Source of the DNA: Actinomycetota bacterium | GTDB lineage: Bacteria; Planctomycetota; Phycisphaerae; JAACET01 | NCBI GenBank assembly: GCA_011682385.1 | Contig: JAACET010000039.1 | Location: 1 to 36,758, forward strand | DNA: 36,758 nucleotides | Direction: 5' to 3' | In this document: piece by piece, positions 19,834 through 30,588 of the stretch | Layout: every line of letters begins with the position of its first letter | How positions within the stretch are numbered: the first letter of the stretch is position 1 | The notes under the pieces: model-generated | The model's database searches: none | Seen by the model: the letters and a program-made list of their open reading frames with translations, nothing else | Told to the model about the DNA's origin: nothing | Program-made: the position numbers and the translations under genes

Positions 19834-19862
19834 TTTAGCCCCCAGGTTTAACCTGGGGGCCA
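19834..19862. repeat. Right flanking REP-like hairpin of the Y1 transposase
   Basis: GTTTAGCCCCCAGG-TTTAA-CCTGGGGGC; reverse complement of the left hairpin plus its GCTAAAC tail. Confidence 0.8.
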
Positions 19863-19921
19863 TATCCGTGAAATTAGTGTAAATCCTGCGCAAATGAGGG
19901 GCAAACTCCAAGTGCGCCAAG

Positions 19922-19955
19922 GAAAAGGCCGAGTCCTTAGAGGGAATCGGCCTTT
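19922..19955 (-). terminator. Rho-independent terminator of the rRNA operon
   Basis: Minus-strand AAAGGCCGA-TTCCCTCTAAGGAC-TCGGCCTTTTCC, 9-bp stem ending in a T run, just downstream of 5S. Confidence 0.75.
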
Positions 19956-19963
19956 GTACAGAT

Positions 19964-20070
19964 GCCGGCAATCACCTACTCTCGCCCGTAAGGACTACCA
20001 TCGGCCGTCAGGGCTTAACTTCGCAGTTCGGAATGGGATGCGGTGTTTCCCCTAACGTATGGTCACCGGC
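19964..20070 (-). rRNA. rrf: 5S ribosomal RNA
   Basis: Minus strand GCCGGTGACCATACGTTAGGGGAAACACCGCATCCCATTCCGAACTGCGAAGTTAAGCCC...AGAGTAGGTGATTGCCGGC. Confidence 0.95.
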
Positions 20071-20300
20071 AAAATCGTGGACCCACATTTAGCGGGCCGT
20101 TTTATTCAAATAAACTGCTGAATAGGAGCAAATCAAGAAATTGACCAACAGGGCAAAATAGATGTGGTCAAGCACTTGTCCGTTAGTACTGGTTAGCACA
20201 CGTATCTCTACGCTTACACATCCAGCCTATCAACCTGGTAGTCTACCAGGGGACTCTCGCTCAACCCCGAAGGGGAGCCGGCAGACCTAATCTCGAGGGA

Positions 20301-20333
<33 letters not shown>

Positions 20334-20476
20334 TTTCCCGGCGTAGCTACCCAGCAGTGCCCTTGGCAGGACAACTGGTACACCAGAGGCCAGTCCCACC
20401 CAGTCCTCTCGTACTAGGGTGAAATCCTCTCAAGTCTGCAACGCCCACGACAGATAGGGACCGACCTGGCTCACGC

Positions 20477-20507
<31 letters not shown>

Positions 20508-20536
20508 TTGGCGAACAGCCAAACCCTTGGGACCGC

Positions 20537-20580
<44 letters not shown>

Positions 20581-21064
20581 GCCTCGCCGCTATGGACGCT
20601 CGGAGGCGATCAGCCTATCCCCGGAGTACCTTTTATCTGTTGATCAATGGCCCTTCCACACGGGACCACTGGGTCACTAGGTCCTGGTTTCCCATCTGCT
20701 CGATACATATATCTCGCAGTTAAGCACCCTTATACCCTTGCGCTCTACGTGCGATTGCCAACCGCACTGAGGGTGCCTTTGAACTCCTCCGTTACCCTTT
20801 AGGAGGAGACCGCCCCAGTCAAACTGCCCACCTAACACTGTCCCACACCCGGATTCACGGGCTGTGGTTAGGACGGCTGAGGCAGAAGGGTGGTATTTCA
20901 AGGATGGCTCCACCCCGGCCGAAACCGGGACTTCATCGCCTCCCACCTATCCTACGCATCTGACACAAACATCCAATATCAGGCTACAGTAAAGGTTCAC
21001 GGGGTCTTTCCGTCTTGTCGCGGGTAAGTGGTATCTTCACCACTACTTCAATTTCACCGAGTCT

Positions 21065-21104
<40 letters not shown>

Positions 21105-21129
21105 CGTCGGAACTTACCCGACAAGGAAC

Positions 21130-21167
<38 letters not shown>

Positions 21168-22856
21168 AACCGGGGCTTCGGTCGAAAGCTTCTCAGGATT
21201 ACTCCCAATGACCTCCTTCCTTAACCTTCCGGCACCGAGCAGGCGTCAGTCTCTATACGTCGTCTGTAGGACTTAGCAGAGACCTGTGTTTTTGATAAAC
21301 AGTCGCCAGAGCCACTTCACTGCGCCCTCCATCCGACCAAAATGTGAACATAAAGATCAGGTGGGAGGGACCCCTTATCGCGAACTTACGGGGTCAATTT
21401 GCCTAGTTCCTTAACCAGAGTTCTCTCGAGCGCCTGAGGATATGCTCCTCGCCTACCTGTGTCAGTTTTAGTACGGATGTGCACCCAAGTCCTTACGAGG
21501 TTTTTCTCGGTCGAGAGGCCAGCCACTTCGGCAACGTAAATCGGCCTCGAGCTGACGGATCACCTGATGATTGGCGGATTTACCTACCAATCAGCGACCC
21601 GTCCCCAACGCACACGTCCAATCGTGCGCTGGCCTTTCCCTCGACGTCACCCCTTAAGTACAAACCCGGGGCGCACAGTGCAGGAATATTAACCTGCTGT
21701 CCATCGTCTACGCCTTTCAGCCTCAACTTAGGGTCCGACTAACCCTGGGCGGATTTACCTTCCCCAGGAAACCTTAGGCTTACGGCGGGCAGGATTCTCA
21801 CCTGCCTTATCGTTACTCATACCGGCATATTCACTTGCACACGCTCCACCGCTCCTTACGGTACGACTTCAACGCTGTGTGCAACGCTCGGCTACCACTT
21901 CCACAATTAAGTGGAAATCCGCGGCTTCGGTGACGTGCTTAGTCCCGTTCATTATAGGCGCCAAACTGCTCGACCAGTAAGCTATTACGCACTTTTTAAA
22001 TGGTGGCTGCTTCTAAGCCAACATCCTGGCTGTCTTGGCAATTCAACTTCCTTACGCACTTAGCACATCTTGGGGACCTTAGCCGACGGTCTGGGTTGTT
22101 TCCCTTTTGACCACGGAGGTTATTCCTCGTAGTCTGACTCCCGGGGTAGTCGTTATGGTATTCGGAGTTTGATTGAAGGAGGTAGTCGGGTAGACCCCTC
22201 ATTTCATTCAGTAGCTCTACCCCCATAACGTAGTGTCCCGAGGCTAGCCCAAGAGCTATTTCGCCGAGAACCAGATATCTCCGAGTTTGATTAGACTTTT
22301 ACTCCTCCCCACAGCTCATGCCAAAACTTTTCAACGTTTACGGCTTCGGTCCTCCAAGGATGATTAGATCCTTTTCAACCTGGCCATGGGTAGATCACTC
22401 GGTTTCGGGTCTACCACCTGCGACTAAAACGCCCTATTCAGACTCGCTTTCGCTACGGCTTCCCTGCGTAACAGGTTAGCCTAGCCGCAAACGGTAACTC
22501 GCCGGTCCATTATGCAAAAGGTACGCCGTCACCCGTTATCAGCCCCGAAGGACTGATCATAGGGCTCCGACTGCTTGTAAGTATATGGTTTCAGGTTCGT
22601 TAACTCCCCTAATAGGGGTTCTTTTCATCATTCGCTCGCGCTACTTGTACACTATCGGTCGTCAAGGAATACTTAGCCTTGGAGGGTGGGCCCCCCAGCT
22701 TCACACGGAGTTCCACGAGATCCGTGCTACTCTGGAATAGCAGGCATAACGGAGGGCTCCCAGTACCGCCTACAGGACTTTCACCCTCTACGGTGGGCCT
22801 TTCCAGGACCCTTCGGCTACCGGTGCCTTTGTAACTCCTACCTACAATCCACAACC

Positions 22857-23161
22857 CCCAGCACCTATTTTAATCAAGCAACATGCTATTGCATATGCGA
22901 TCCAACAATTGCCTACGTGCACGACCGTCATGTTTCAGACGATATTCACGTCTTGTTGCATCCGCCTTCACTAGGTAAGCCTCATAGTAAACCAGTTCCC
23001 ATCTGCCTTTACGAGCCATTTTCGCGCCTGTGCCGCTTTTGTGCCGCTCAACGCGCTGTCGCAGATCCGAACTATAGCCTATATAATTCTCACCAGTTTC
23101 TTTTTCCAGCAAAACATACACATAGTACATTGCATGTCCCTTAACTAAAATAGGTGCTGGG
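22857..23161 (-). other. 23S rRNA intervening sequence (IVS-like insertion) bounded by a 30-position inverted repeat (22857-22886 / 23132-23161)
   Basis: Perfect 16-bp base CCCAGCACCTATTTTA/TAAAATAGGTGCTGGG, extended with G-U wobbles and one G-G mismatch to CATGC/GCATG. Interrupts conserved domain I of 23S. Confidence 0.88.
22870..23130 (-). CDS. Single-domain GIY-YIG nuclease encoded inside the 23S rRNA IVS
   Basis: MYYVYVLLEKETGENYIGYSSDLRQRVERHKSG...ATRREYRLKHDGRARRQLLDRI: Y-V-Y...YIG, conserved Arg helix, Glu in REYRLK. SD AAGGGA (23137-23142) lies 6 nt before the ATG. Confidence 0.9.
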   Translation of the reverse strand: MYYVYVLLEKETGENYIGYSSDLRQRVERHKSGTGAKMARKGRWELVYYEAYLVKADATRREYRLKHDGRARRQLLDRICNSMLLD

Positions 23162-23745
23162 TTTGGGCTATCTCCGATTTCGCTCGCCGCTACTGACGGA
23201 GTCTCGGTTGATTTCCTTTCCTACAGGTACTTAGATGTCTCAGTTCCCTGCGTAGTCTCCACACGACCTATGAATTCAGCCGTGGGTGACGCCATCCGCC
23301 CGAAGACGGTGACGCCGGGTTGCCCCATTCGGAAATCCCCGGATCAATGTTCGTTTGACAACTCCCCGGGGCTTATCGCAGCCTACCACGTCCTTCATCG
23401 ATTCTTGACGCCTAGACATCCACCATATACTCTTAGGAGCTTGACCACAACTATTTCACCCTGTCAGCAGGGATTCAAAAGTCGGTCAAATTCCTCTCAA
23501 AACGCTCCAAAGTTGCGAGGACACCATAAGATTGAACATACAGTGCGACCGCAACCTTTTGGTGAGGGCTAATCGGAATGATTAGCCACACCACTTATCC
23601 AGCAGTTTAATTGTCAAAGAGCAATAACGACTAAGGACTATCTCCTTAGCCGACCGGAATACACCGGAAATATTATTAACTACATTACCAGTCCAGCCGC
23701 CGCTGATTCCGTCGAAGCTCACTTGAGCGATTATATCGATCAAAA

Positions 23746-23818
23746 TGGAGCCGAGCGGACTCGAACCGCCGACATCTAGCTTGCAAAGCTAGCGCTCTCC
23801 CAGCTGAGCTACGGCCCC
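23746..23818 (-). tRNA. tRNA-Ala(TGC)
   Basis: GGGGCCGTAGCTCAGCTGGGAGAGCGCTAGCTTTGCAAGCTAGATGTCGGCGGTTCGAGTCCGCTCGGCTCCA; cloverleaf with anticodon TGC. Confidence 0.95.
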
Positions 23819-23891
23819 GGTGTCCTTCCCAAGGCCTTTTTGCCCAAAGTCGGCAATCCAAGGCCCTAATACCGAGTATCCTTAGCTATAA

Positions 23892-23965
23892 TGGGCCCGG
23901 ATAGACTCGAACTATCGACCTCGTCCTTATCAGGGACGCGCTCTAACCAGCTGAGCTACGAGCCC
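23892..23965 (-). tRNA. tRNA-Ile(GAT)
   Basis: GGGCTCGTAGCTCAGCTGGTTAGAGCGCGTCCCTGATAAGGACGAGGTCGATAGTTCGAGTCTATCCGGGCCCA; anticodon GAT. Confidence 0.95.
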
Positions 23966-24134
23966 TCCAGACTCAGTTGTATCTGGTAGCACCAGCACCT
24001 GGCTTGTAGTTGGGTTTTTAGAGACCGGCTGGTTTCTAAAAAACCCCGAACAGTTGACCGCCGCCGAGCCAATAAAGGCTCGGACAGCGAGAATGAGTTG
24101 ACTTTACCAGCTTTTGGCTGGTCCTAGGCATCCC

Positions 24135-25772
<1,638 letters not shown>

Positions 25773-25823
25773 TTGATATATCGATCATTCGCCCGAAAAT
25801 AAATTTCCGGTCGAATTCGATCA

Positions 25824-25867
25824 AAAAAAAGGCTCAAACATTTACATCGTCACGAGAATGTTTGAGT
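25824..25867 (-). promoter_or_regulatory. Terminator-like hairpin plus T8 tract in the rRNA leader, between promoter and 16S
   Basis: Minus strand CTCAAACATT-14 nt-AATGTTTGAG-CC-TTTTTTTT. Confidence 0.6.
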
Positions 25868-26019
25868 ATTGCACCCCTTACGGGGCACACACCATATTCA
25901 TACTGTAGACCGACCGTGACGTCGGCGAACAGTATCACACTCTCGTGGCGGCCAACTGTTAGGATGTAAAAGAACAATTCAAACGGCTAAACCTTCATCC
26001 GGTTTACCGAGAACGAAGC

Positions 26020-26047
26020 ATTGTAGAGGCTTTAGCAAAGGTGTCAA
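26020..26047 (-). promoter_or_regulatory. rRNA operon promoter P2 (proximal)
   Basis: Minus strand TTGACA (26047-26042), 16-nt spacer, TACAAT (26025-26020). Confidence 0.65.
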
Positions 26048-26295
26048 CAACAAAAATCGACTCTTTTTTCCGAAATCATGACCTTGGCCAAAGAAAGTAA
26101 CCACTTTCTCAGCCTCAAAAACGGCGATGGAGTCAATTTTTGTTAGGTTTTCTTGCTGACATGGCCCATTTCACAGTTGAGCCAGCCAACAGGTCAATCG
26201 CACCCACACCCACAGGCGTTGCAGCACGCCCTCAGGGGCGATCCCACGAAATGTACTAACAGTGCCAGTGCTGCTAAAGTCCTTAACCGTTATTA

Positions 26296-26324
26296 ATGAT
26301 AGCCGTTGGAGCATTATCTGTCAA
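26296..26324 (-). promoter_or_regulatory. rRNA operon promoter P1 (distal)
   Basis: Minus strand TTGACA (26324-26319), 17-nt spacer, TATCAT (26301-26296). Confidence 0.6.
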
Positions 26325-26416
26325 GGGGATGAAAAATTATTTTTATCAAAACAGACCGCTATGTATAAGTAGCTGTTCGTGCTGTAGTTATGCGTTGCGA
26401 TGGGCCGCGGCAGACT

Positions 26417-26713
26417 TTAACGGAGGCCCAATTGCCGGGCTAAGAGGTTAATCGCCAAAATCCGTTTTCGCGGCTGGCTGTGGCCGCTAAGGATACAAAG
26501 CTCATTGGGACGCAAATTGAACCGCTTGGCCAGCACCTTCAGCAGGGCCTTATTGGCGGAACCCTTCTCGGCTGGGCTGGAAACAGCTACCTTGAGTGAT
26601 TGGCCCAATACACCCACTACGCGGTCACGACTGGAGCCGGGAACAACTTTAACGGTGAAAGTACATCCGTCAGGCGTGTCAGTAATCTCAAGAGCAGAAA
26701 AATCAGCGGGCAT
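26417..26713 (-). CDS. DUF167/YggU family protein
   Basis: CTFTVKVVPGSSRDRVVGVLGQSLKVAVSSPAEKGSANKALLKVLAKRF...ILSGHSQPRKRI. Confidence 0.9.
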   Translation of the reverse strand: MPADFSALEITDTPDGCTFTVKVVPGSSRDRVVGVLGQSLKVAVSSPAEKGSANKALLKVLAKRFNLRPNELCILSGHSQPRKRILAINLLARQLGLR

Positions 26714-26742
26714 GATCGGTGCCTAGACCTCAAAGCAAACAA

Positions 26743-26814
26743 AGCCGGCGGGGGGAATCGAACCCTCAACCCCAGCTTTACGAAAGCTGTGCTCTACCGT
26801 TGAGCTACGCCGGC
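26743..26814 (-). tRNA. tRNA-Thr(CGT)
   Basis: GCCGGCGTAGCTCAACGGTAGAGCACAGCTTTCGTAAAGCTGGGGTTGAGGGTTCGATTCCCCCCGCCGGCT; anticodon CGT. Confidence 0.92.
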
Positions 26815-26957
26815 AAATAGAACCATCCGGGCTGTTCCGTAACATGCTAGCAAATCAACCTGAGCTCTACAAGGGATAGATTAGGACATTAGAAGAAACG
26901 GAAAGAGCTCACCACGAAGGGAATTTGAAATTCGAGAATCGAGAATAGAAAGTGGAG

Positions 26958-26991
26958 ATTGCCACGGCCCCTACGGGGCTTCGCAATGACG
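26958..26991. repeat. REP-like short palindrome
   Basis: ATTGC-cacg-GCCCC-tac-GGGGC-ttc-GCAAT nested inverted repeat in intergenic DNA. Confidence 0.6.
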
Positions 26992-27009
26992 GAAAGACGG
27001 GGATGGCGG

Positions 27010-27879
27010 CTAGCCGAGGGAAGTGATCTTGTCTCTACAGACTTGTTCGATAATCTCGTGCAGCTTGCGGACGCAGGCGGCTAACTGCTCGAGCTGCTCT
27101 TTGGTAATCGTGTACTTCGGGTCGTAACGGGCACCAATATAAGCATAATCCAGAAGCTCAAAAAGCTCCTGCTCTTTGAGAGTATCCTTGGGAAAGACAT
27201 CATATAAATCCGGAGCCTGCCGAACGGCTCGCTTATCCAAGGCGTCGAGATAATGCTCGTCAGGACAGTAATGGGTAAAGACCAAAAGCAAAGCCTTGTA
27301 GGCATGTTCAGTGGCCTGGTTAAGATTGAAGGCAGCAATTTTGCACCAGCCCTTTTCTAGGGCAGTCTCAAACAGACTGTAAAACTGCTTGGCACTGGTT
27401 AACCAGTGGTCAAAATAAGTTTGGGCGATTTGCTTTCTTTCCCCGTCCAGAAGTGCTACTCGTACCTGCTGGGGAAAGTTGAAAGCTTCCGAATGATAGA
27501 GGGCAATGCCTTCTTTGCGGATATCGCTGAAGAAGTATTGGCCCTCTCGCAGCTTTTTGATGAACTTGATGTCATGGGCGATGAGCCGAACGTGGGTTGA
27601 AAGGTTCAAGCCGGCAAATTCGTTCTGCAGACCCTGCAGGACCGCAGTATTCTCGGCGGTGACCTGGTATTGGGTGATAACCAGGATGTCGTAATCGCTC
27701 TTCTTCTCGATGGTCAATCGGCCGTGGCCCTGTTGGTGAGGACCGTCCACCCAATCGCCGCGGGCGTAGGAACCATAGAGGATAATCATCCCCGTTTCCA
27801 TGCGTTTGCGGATTAGCTCGGTAATGAGCGTTAGATCGTCCTACTTTTCCGGCGGTAGATGGGCAAGGGATTCTTTCAT
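27010..27879 (-). pseudogene. MNT nucleotidyltransferase-HEPN fusion protein with an in-frame TAG near its N-terminus; ORF 27010..27801 is the remainder
   Basis: GMIILYGSYARGDWVDG...KSDYDILVI (MNT GSYARG...DxD) plus a C-terminal HEPN-like helical region. Upstream in frame: MKESLAHLPPEK*DDLTLITELIRKRMETGM. Confidence 0.75.
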
Positions 27880-27928
27880 CGGGTGAGTATTATGGCTAAA
27901 TACATCCTAGTCGTAAAGAGAATAAAGA

Positions 27929-27958
27929 CTGGATTCCGCATCAAGTGCGGAATGACAC
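27929..27958. repeat. REP-like palindrome of the same type as 9144-9220
   Basis: CTGGATTCCGCATCAAGTGCGGAATGACAC. Confidence 0.7.
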
Positions 27959-28025
27959 AAAGGTATAGATAACAGGGGGCTTTCATCGGGCCTGAAGTTC
28001 GGGTAAGCTACGGCTGAAAAATGAT

Positions 28026-28727
28026 ATGGCACATAATCCAAGCAAAATACTGGCTATCGAGACCTCCAGCAGGGCAGGGTCCATCGGGCTGGCTCAGGGC
28101 GATGAGCTGCTGGGAGTAGAGAGATTTGAGCGAAGTCCACGGCATGTGGCGGAATTACTGCCGGCTATCAACAGGGAGACGCAAAAACTGGGCTGGAAGG
28201 CAAATGATCTGGACGAGGTATACGTCTCGGCTGGGCCGGGATCGTTCACCGGACTGCGGATCGGTATAACGGTGGCCAAAACGTTGGCCCAGGCCTGCGG
28301 GGTGCGGATCGTGGCTGTGCCGTCGATTGAGGTAATCGCGGCTAACGCACCGCCGACTGCGGTCAATGTGGGCGTGGTGCTGGACGCCAAACGCAAACAA
28401 GTCTTTGCCGGTCGCTTTGTGCGAGAAAACGGTAGGCTGATAAATACACTGGAAGCCTGCTTGATTGATCCAAGGCAGTTCGTGAACGAAAGCCCCAGAC
28501 CCTTGCTGCTGATCGGAGAAGGAATAAAATATCACCAGGAGGCCCTAACGGCTGAAGGGGTAAATATCGGGGATGAATCACTGGCTTGGCCGAGGGCGGA
28601 AATGATGCACAGGATTGGTCAGGCCATGGCCGACAAGGGTGAGTTTGCTGATCCATCGACCTTGGCGCCAATCTATCTGCGCCGGCCGGAAGCTGAAGAG
28701 CTATGGATTAAACGGCACGGAACATAA
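28026..28727 (+). CDS. tsaB: tRNA threonylcarbamoyladenosine biosynthesis protein TsaB
   Basis: [64 protein letters not shown]. Confidence 0.93.
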   Translation: MAHNPSKILAIETSSRAGSIGLAQGDELLGVERFERSPRHVAELLPAINRETQKLGWKANDLDEVYVSAGPGSFTGLRIGITVAKTLAQACGVRIVAVPSIEVIAANAPPTAVNVGVVLDAKRKQVFAGRFVRENGRLINTLEACLIDPRQFVNESPRPLLLIGEGIKYHQEALTAEGVNIGDESLAWPRAEMMHRIGQAMADKGEFADPSTLAPIYLRRPEAEELWIKRHGT

Positions 28728-28755
28728 TTTATTTAAACATCCGGAAAGGACACCG

Positions 28756-29214
28756 ATGGAAAAAACGCCGAACAAGAAGACAGAAATTATCCTATACGCT
28801 GACGGTGCCTGCTCAGGTAATCCCGGACCGGGCGGCTGGGCAGTGATACTCAAACACCTCAGCAGCGCCAAAACTCGTGAGTTCTCAGGCTGTGAAAAAC
28901 AAACCACAAATAATCGCATGGAATTGACGGCTGTGATCCGTGGCCTGGAAGCTATCAGAAAGCGGAGCAAAGTTACCGTGGTTACCGATTCGCAATACCT
29001 GGTCAAGGGCATGACCGAGTGGATAGACAACTGGATAGCGAAAAACTGGAGAACAGCCAACAAGAAACCAGTTAAAAATGTCGATCTGTGGCAAAGGCTG
29101 CTGGAGCTTAGCGGGAAACATGATGTATCCTGGCAGTGGATTGAAGGCCATGCCGGGCATCCGGAAAACGAGCGGTGCGACCAATTGGCTGTACGTGCGA
29201 CAGCGGAGATATAA
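28756..29214 (+). CDS. rnhA: Ribonuclease HI
   Basis: [73 protein letters not shown]; start ATG 28756. Confidence 0.95.
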   Translation: MEKTPNKKTEIILYADGACSGNPGPGGWAVILKHLSSAKTREFSGCEKQTTNNRMELTAVIRGLEAIRKRSKVTVVTDSQYLVKGMTEWIDNWIAKNWRTANKKPVKNVDLWQRLLELSGKHDVSWQWIEGHAGHPENERCDQLAVRATAEI

Positions 29215-29285
29215 ACAGGCTTGAGGCCTGAAGTAGCTATAGTTTATAATCACTTGAGTAGAAGAGAAGGGGCGAGGCACATCAA

Positions 29286-29846
29286 ATGAACCTGCCAACC
29301 AAGATTACCTTCACGCGGATAGCCGGTAGTCCGTTGTTCATCGTCTTTTTCTACCTTGGCTGGCGGGTCAATCGATGGTTCCTGCTCGTGGGGTTGCTGC
29401 TGGCAATAGCATTCGAAATAACCGACCTGATCGACGGACTGCTGGCCCGGCGTTGGGGACAAGTTACGGACCTGGGAAAAATACTAGACCCCTTTGCCGA
29501 CTGCATTAGCCGATTCAGCATCTTCCTGTGCTTTATGTGGGCCGGCTATGCCCATATCTTTATGGTGGCCCTGATTTTCTACCGGGATATTATCGTGGCC
29601 AACATACGCATAGTAGCCGCGATGCGGGGACTGGTAATTCAAGCACGGACCAGCGGCAAGATCAAGGCCGGTGTCCAGGCGGCTGTAATAATAGCGGTCA
29701 TGATAGGAATAAACATCTTCGGCAGGGAGAATCAAGCCTTCACGAACGTCTCCCTTTGGCTAATGGCAGCGCTAACGGCTGTGACCGTCTGGAGCGGAGT
29801 AGATTATCTGTTGGGATACCTACGAGTGGCTCGACCGGAAAAATAA
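29286..29846 (+). CDS. CDP-alcohol phosphatidyltransferase family protein (PgsA-like)
   Basis: NLPTKITFTRIAGSPLF; DLIDGLLARRWGQVTDLGKILDPFAD (D-x2-DG-x2-AR-x8-G-x3-D-x3-D motif). Confidence 0.92.
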   Translation: MNLPTKITFTRIAGSPLFIVFFYLGWRVNRWFLLVGLLLAIAFEITDLIDGLLARRWGQVTDLGKILDPFADCISRFSIFLCFMWAGYAHIFMVALIFYRDIIVANIRIVAAMRGLVIQARTSGKIKAGVQAAVIIAVMIGINIFGRENQAFTNVSLWLMAALTAVTVWSGVDYLLGYLRVARPEK

Positions 29847-29884
29847 CAATTGAGATAACACGGTATTCTCATGGAGGAATGCAA

Positions 29885-30136
29885 ATGAACATGGCCATAC
29901 TGCTGGGACAAATATCAGCACAAACGGAAAACGTCCTTAGCGAAAAAGAGATGATCCAGCAGATTCACCAAGCTGTGCAGGGGGCACCGGCAGGTGGGTT
30001 GCGCTGGGTGTTGATTCTTAGTGTTGTCAGTCTGGTAGGAATACTCTGGCTGGTGCACCGTCAACACAGGCTGGCCCGCAACCAGGTAAAAATAGCGACT
30101 ATGCTGGAAGACTTGTCCAAACGATGCGACGAGTAG
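29885..30136 (+). CDS. Small membrane protein of unknown function
   Basis: MNMAILLGQISAQTENVLSEKEMIQQIHQ...WVLILSVVSLVGILWLVHRQHRLARNQVKIATMLEDLSKRCDE; one TM, preceded by GGAGG, same direction as pgsA. Confidence 0.65.
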   Translation: MNMAILLGQISAQTENVLSEKEMIQQIHQAVQGAPAGGLRWVLILSVVSLVGILWLVHRQHRLARNQVKIATMLEDLSKRCDE

Positions 30137-30138
30137 GA

Positions 30139-30588
30139 TTACAGGTCTCTGGTCGGGGAATCCGGATCGATAACACTGAAATCGTTGGACTGGAAATGAC
30201 CGGTCTGCTCATCATAGGTCCAGCCGCCGCTACCGTCTTGCGTGGGACTGATGCGCCTGGAGCCATCCAGGGGATTGACCGGAATCTGGAGCAAGTAAGG
30301 ACCGCAGGACCCGCGGGTAGATAAATTGCCGTTGGGCCGACTTCGGCCGAGCATCTGCTTGTTCCACTCAGCAAAAGGCGGAAAAGAGCCGTCGTGCTGA
30401 ATCATATAGTACTGCAACTGAGTGCGAATCGTCTGCAAAGTGGCCGAGAGAGCTGCCAAATCGGGGTCGGCAGAGGCTTGGCCAAACTGAGGGACCACCA
30501 GAGCGGCCAAAGTAGCCAGGATTATTACCACAATGAGAATTTCTACGAATGTGAAACCGGTGTTTCTAGCGTCAAGTGTCTTCATCAT
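30139..30588 (-). CDS. Type II secretion/type IV pilin-like pseudopilin (GspG-like)
   Basis: MMKTLDARNTGFTFVEILIVVIILATLAALVVPQFGQA: prepilin N-terminal methylation motif. Confidence 0.85.
   Translation of the reverse strand: MMKTLDARNTGFTFVEILIVVIILATLAALVVPQFGQASADPDLAALSATLQTIRTQLQYYMIQHDGSFPPFAEWNKQMLGRSRPNGNLSTRGSCGPYLLQIPVNPLDGSRRISPTQDGSGGWTYDEQTGHFQSNDFSVIDPDSPTRDL

Noticed and set aside
19303-19862. CRISPR-like or integron attC interpretation of the CCCCCAGG hairpins
   Set aside because: Only two copies in inverted orientation flanking a Y1 transposase; this fits RAYT/REP biology better.
22686-23144. 152-aa plus-strand ORF over the 23S gene and IVS, and other ORFs across 20164-25772
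   Set aside because: They run antisense to or within structural rRNA. Only the minus-strand GIY-YIG ORF has a real family signature.
22857-23161. Group I or group II intron in 23S
   Set aside because: The insert is about 305 nt including its arms and is almost filled by a 261-nt ORF; there is no room for a catalytic intron core and the ends are a simple stem.
24013-24047. Inverted repeat GGGTTTTTAGAGACCGGCTGGTTTCTAAAAAACCC in the 16S-tRNA-Ile spacer
   Set aside because: Most likely an ordinary ITS processing hairpin; nothing further supports a special role.
28615-28755. Upstream extension of the rnhA ORF
   Set aside because: It overlaps tsaB; the ATG at 28756 with an upstream GGAAAGGA gives a standard RNase HI N-terminus.
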